Assembly (NCBI GenBank): GCA_027459505.1
Contig: DAIDIE010000022.1
Span: 88,819 to 152,818 of the forward strand
Direction: 5' to 3'
Length of the DNA: 64,000 bases
From: Acidobacteriota bacterium
GTDB lineage: Bacteria > Acidobacteriota > Terriglobia > Terriglobales > SCQP01
How positions within the stretch are numbered: the stretch's first letter is position 1; each line of letters starts with the position of its first letter. The notes under the pieces were generated by a model. The model was not told the DNA's origin and searched no databases. It was given only the letters and a program-made list of their open reading frames with translations. Made by a program: the position numbers and the translations under genes. Of this stretch, positions 60,914 through 64,000 are shown one piece after another.

Positions 60914-63025
60914 TCAACTTCCGCCTCCCCGCGCCAGATCAGCTTCCCAGGGGCCCAGCACGATCTCGCCTCGATACGTTTTCCCAGTGATGACGCCGTG
61001 TTTCACGCCGGCAATGGGAATCGTCTGCGCTCTCCTGGTGGTATTCACGTAAAGCGTTCGTCCGTCCACAACGCGTGCGTAGACCCCGGGCGGCGTTTTC
61101 GGACCCACGATGCCGAGCTTTCCGCAGAGCGTCTGCAGCAGCGGTCCGATGGCCGAGGCCTTGGGCCAGGTGGCGAGGTAGATTGCCTCTCCCTTGCCGT
61201 ACTTGTTGACGGTAATGGCGGGCGCATGATCGGCGGCCTTCCCGAAGCGAGCCCAGACCTCGGCGGTGATAGGCCGTAACACCTCGTATTGATGGGTCCC
61301 GGCGTCGATCTTGCGGCCACCGAGTGTGTAGTCGAGCGTCCGCCTGGTCCGGTAAAACGCGTTGGTTTTCAGGCCAAAGACGTCGCTCAACCTGCCGGGC
61401 AGCGGCGTGTTGAACCAATTTCCGTGCTCGTCCACCTTATCGGAAAACATGGTCATGACGGCGGTCCCGCCCTGGCGCACGTAGTTGCGGATGGCGGCCG
61501 CGCTCGCCGCGTCCATCAGGTAATCGGCCGGCACGACGACCATTTTGTAGGGTGACAGGCTGTCGTGCCCGATGTCGATGAAGGCGGTATCCAGATTGGC
61601 GCGGAACAGCGGCTCGAAGGCATTCTGCACCTGCAGGTCGTACGGCGGCTTGAAGTATTGCAGCGTGGTGTTGGACGGTCCGTTGGGATGGGAGGCGACG
61701 TGCGAGTCGAAGGAATAGGCGATCGCCACCTCCGGGTGCGTATAACGCGGAAAGCCGTAGCGCTGCAGCCGCCGGAACTCTGACGCGATGCGCGCCCACT
61801 CCTGCAGCTTCCATGACGGCGAGTTGTCGTGGTTGATCAATCCGAACAACGCCTGCTCTTCGCCGCCCAGGTGCGAATTAAATGTCCATGCCAGAAATCC
61901 CTGGGCGCCCATCATCAGCCCCAGATAGGCATACATGCGGCTCCGCCCGGGCGTTCCGTAGTCTCCTCCTCCGCCGGCGGTGAATTCGTTGAACCACAGC
62001 GGTGTCTCCAGGGCGCCCTTCTGCGTCAATGCGAGAAAAGCCCCGCTCACCGGATCGCCGGGATAGAATCCTTCCGCCCCGTAGGAGACATAGGATCTGT
62101 AGGAGCTCAGGTAATCGAATCCTCGCCGGTCCGCGCCCGGCCACAGGTTGGAGATCGCCGGCACGTCAGGCATATAGCGCTCGCGCGCCTTTTCCAACTG
62201 CTTGAGGCGGGCAATGGCGACATCCGACCAGTAGCGGTGCAGGTCGAGATAGCTCTCCGGCGGTCCAGGACCATCGGCCAGCGGCATATACACCTGACTG
62301 AAGCTATTCAGCCGGCGCGACCACCACTCCGTCTGCCAGGCGGCGTTGAGCGCCTGCACGGTGCCGTATTTCCGCCGCAGCCAGACGATGAAGCGTTCCC
62401 GGTCCGCGGGCGAATACGACATGGAACCGTTCCCAATCTCGTTGTCGTATCCGACCGCGATGATGGCCGGGTTATGCGCGTAATGCCGCATCATGGTTCG
62501 CGCCAGGATGCCGGCTTCCCGTACATAGTTGGGGTCGGCGATGTCGTCCATGTAGCGTTCCGCCGGCGGCATGCGCTTACCGTCTTCGTTGACGATATCC
62601 ACTCCCGGGTAGGCGCGGTGCAGCCAGATCGGCGCTGGCGTGCCGGGGATGTCGAGAATTACGCGGATTCCCGCCGCGTGCATCTTCTGGAGAATCGCGT
62701 CGAACCACGCGAAACGGAATTGTCCCTGCTCCGGCTCGAACGAATCCCAGGAAAGGTCGCCCATGCGGACCACGTTGAACCCCGCCCGCCGCATGCGGGC
62801 GATATCCTGATCGATCTCCGCCGGCGTGCGTTCAATCGGCTGATAACAGGTGCCAACGTAGAGCTGCCCAGGCCCCGGCCAGTGCGGGTGCCCCGCCGCG
62901 CTCTGCGCCGCCGCCCGGCACGGCATCATCGCCACCAAAAGGCAGGCGACCAATATCGATGCCAGCAACGATCGCATTGCGGCGCGCTTTCGGGAGCAGT
63001 AATCCAACACGTTTTTTGTCATCAT
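60914..63025 (-). CDS. GH42 family beta-galactosidase, secreted
   Basis: 703 residues, signal peptide (LLASILVACLLVAMMPCRAAAQ). GH42 domains: catalytic barrel with acid-base Glu in IIAVGYDNEIGNG and nucleophile Glu in LWFNEFTAGGGGDYG, then the trimerisation-like domain (YKMVVVPADYLMDAASAAAIRNYVRQGG) and a C-terminal beta domain. Start may be ATG 62977 (MRSLLAS), which gives a more compact signal. Hydrolyses beta-galactosides, probably from plant polymers. Confidence 0.93.
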   Translation of the reverse strand: MMTKNVLDYCSRKRAAMRSLLASILVACLLVAMMPCRAAAQSAAGHPHWPGPGQLYVGTCYQPIERTPAEIDQDIARMRRAGFNVVRMGDLSWDSFEPEQGQFRFAWFDAILQKMHAAGIRVILDIPGTPAPIWLHRAYPGVDIVNEDGKRMPPAERYMDDIADPNYVREAGILARTMMRHYAHNPAIIAVGYDNEIGNGSMSYSPADRERFIVWLRRKYGTVQALNAAWQTEWWSRRLNSFSQVYMPLADGPGPPESYLDLHRYWSDVAIARLKQLEKARERYMPDVPAISNLWPGADRRGFDYLSSYRSYVSYGAEGFYPGDPVSGAFLALTQKGALETPLWFNEFTAGGGGDYGTPGRSRMYAYLGLMMGAQGFLAWTFNSHLGGEEQALFGLINHDNSPSWKLQEWARIASEFRRLQRYGFPRYTHPEVAIAYSFDSHVASHPNGPSNTTLQYFKPPYDLQVQNAFEPLFRANLDTAFIDIGHDSLSPYKMVVVPADYLMDAASAAAIRNYVRQGGTAVMTMFSDKVDEHGNWFNTPLPGRLSDVFGLKTNAFYRTRRTLDYTLGGRKIDAGTHQYEVLRPITAEVWARFGKAADHAPAITVNKYGKGEAIYLATWPKASAIGPLLQTLCGKLGIVGPKTPPGVYARVVDGRTLYVNTTRRAQTIPIAGVKHGVITGKTYRGEIVLGPWEADLARGGGS

Positions 63026-63389
63026 TGTTGCTCTGGAAGTCAGCGCCCGCGGGGGCGATCCTCTCTGGATGCTGGAGACACGGGGAAGGGAACTGGCATA
63101 CCTGGGTCGGCCTGCGAGCGTGCCGGTGAGAGTGTGCTGGAGATAAATGTTGCGATTTGCAGGCTGAAGAAGTCAAGCTTGCGCAAGGTAATCGGCATGG
63201 AGCGCTTCGCGGTTCATTCCTTCTGTCTTTCGCTTCCCGGGTGACCCGGCATACTCTCGCTTCGCTCGGATATGCCGGGCTAGTCTTGCGCGGCGCCGAA
63301 CGTCGTCTCCGTCGTTGGCATCCTGGCAGACGCGTGGGCTGGGACGCAGTAGCTCATTGCTCTGGCGCTGCGCGATTCATTCTTTTTTC
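63026..63389. other. Upstream region of GH42
   Basis: No gene supported. Track ORFs here (63157-63954) are read through the R1-F repeat. CACTCTCACCGGCACG and CTCCAGCATCC stretches have no clear structure. Confidence 0.3.
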
Positions 63390-63691
63390 AGGAGCGAGCC
63401 ACCGAGTCCTCCCTTTCGGAGAGATCGCCGGAGGAGATCGCCAGTGGAGGGCCGCGAATTCTCCCGGGGTCTCCAACAAAGCGCAGTTTGCTTTGTTGGG
63501 GTGGGAAGGGCGGCCCCCGCCGCCGGGGCCCCCGCGAAGCCCCGTTGGCATTGAATGTCTGGCTTCGTTGTGTGGCTCGTGCGGGAGAGGAGCCCGGCAT
63601 CGGCGGCTTCACGTTCTCACTGGAGAACGTGCCAGCGACCCAACGGAAAGCAATGCCAGCGGGCGGCCTGAAGGAGACGAGGCCGTGCCTC
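63390..63691 (+). repeat. R1 structured element, copy F (302 bp, long form with extra insert)
   Basis: AGGAGCGAGCCACCGAG...GAGGCCGTGCCTC. The extra hairpin reads CCAACAAAGC-GCAGTTT-GCTTTGTTGG: where copy E has a G-C pair, this copy has A-U. An additional ~65 bp (CCGCCGGGGCCCCCGCGAAG... to GTGTGGCTCGT) sits between the hairpin and the GCGGGAGAGGAGCC segment. Confidence 0.88.
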
Positions 63692-63871
63692 ATTTTCGGC
63701 GAGCAGCACAGTTCCAGCAGATGGGCGCTGCCAGCATCAGAGCCGTGCACGCGCAGTCTTTCTCAGGGGTTGCCGCAGTTGCCTTGATTGCGAGCTGCGA
63801 CCAGGCGACGGCTCACCAGCCGTGCCTCAAGATCGCACTCAAATCGATGACGACCACGCCTAGACCCAGTC

Positions 63872-64000
63872 TCATAAACGTCGCAAGAGCAACAGGAGGC
63901 AGCCGAGGCGGACAAAGCCGAGGAAATTCTCCACATGGTACTCCCACCTTGTGACAAGTCGGCGGAAGTTGTGAAGCCAAGCAAACAGGCGCTCCACTTT
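63872..64000 (-). mobile_element. C-terminal part of an IS5-family-like transposase (truncated by the window edge)
   Basis: Read on the minus strand, the last 42 codons before a TGA at 63872-63874 give [20 protein letters not shown]...[18 protein letters not shown], the typical end of an IS5-type DDE transposase. The gene continues beyond position 64000. GAGACTGGGTCTAGGCG downstream (about 63857-63873 on the plus strand) may be its terminal inverted repeat. The ORF track missed this because it is in a different frame from ORF 63763-63984. Confidence 0.75.

Noticed and set aside
63763-63984. 73-aa minus-strand ORF near the right edge
   Set aside because: Wrong frame: the transposase-like C-terminus is in another frame on the same strand.

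Overview
The window is a GC-rich bacterial chromosome segment, most likely from an Acidobacteriota (subdivision 1-like) genome. That assignment is an inference from gene content: a transaldolase/glucose-6-phosphate isomerase fusion next to zwf and opcA, several secreted acidobacterial-type lipoproteins, a K+-independent membrane pyrophosphatase, many glycoside hydrolases, and abundant short dispersed repeats. There is no 16S rRNA or tRNA to confirm it.

Layout. 0-5 kb: secreted phospholipase C/acid phosphatase, a RES-Xre toxin-antitoxin pair, a MarR-GNAT fusion regulator and mutY. 5-15 kb: murD, a small membrane protein with a TetR regulator and a TIGR01777-type epimerase, hppA, and an M13 metallopeptidase. 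15-25 kb: a PfpI/DJ-1 protein, a FecR-like protein, lipoproteins, an M48-like protein with a damaged zinc motif, a TonB-like protein and a large Ig-like/NHL lipoprotein. 25-35 kb: a three-domain GH18-NodB-GT2 polysaccharide enzyme, a pyrE-like gene, a sulfite reductase/siroheme operon (SirA-type reductase plus a SUMT-CbiX fusion) and a DinG-like helicase. 36-44 kb: oxidative pentose-phosphate operon (rpiB, tal-pgi, zwf, opcA) and rpe. 44-50 kb: hexuronate/aldonate catabolism (IclR regulator, kdgK, eda, manD, SDR). 50-63 kb: carboxylesterase and a sucrose/fructan/glycoside locus (fructokinase, GntR-LacI regulator, frameshifted GH32, sugar MFS transporter, GH3, GH42). The right edge cuts into an IS5-like transposase.

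Two things stand out. First, the sulfite reductase operon is preceded by an apparently leaderless 23-codon reading frame containing Cys-Cys-Cys-Arg-Cys, then an intrinsic terminator. This is the architecture of a cysteine-responsive attenuator, and the reductase keeps both residues of the Tyr-Cys crosslink of mycobacterial SirA. Second, the window carries a family of structured 180-302 bp elements (R1, eight copies or fragments) and a related family (R2, with similar ends). One R1 copy sits in frame inside the epimerase gene. Another splits a four-helix-bundle gene, and removing exactly 232 bp restores that reading frame with no target-site duplication. An internal R1 hairpin shows a G-C to G-U to A-U series between copies, all R1 copies point the same way, and no transposase for them is in the window. 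The best analogy is the Rickettsia palindromic elements or REP/IS200-like non-autonomous elements.

A third repeat layer is made of degenerate heptamer arrays (CAACTGA / GTRAACT). They abut start and stop codons and are often preceded by a conserved cassette of about 45 bp.
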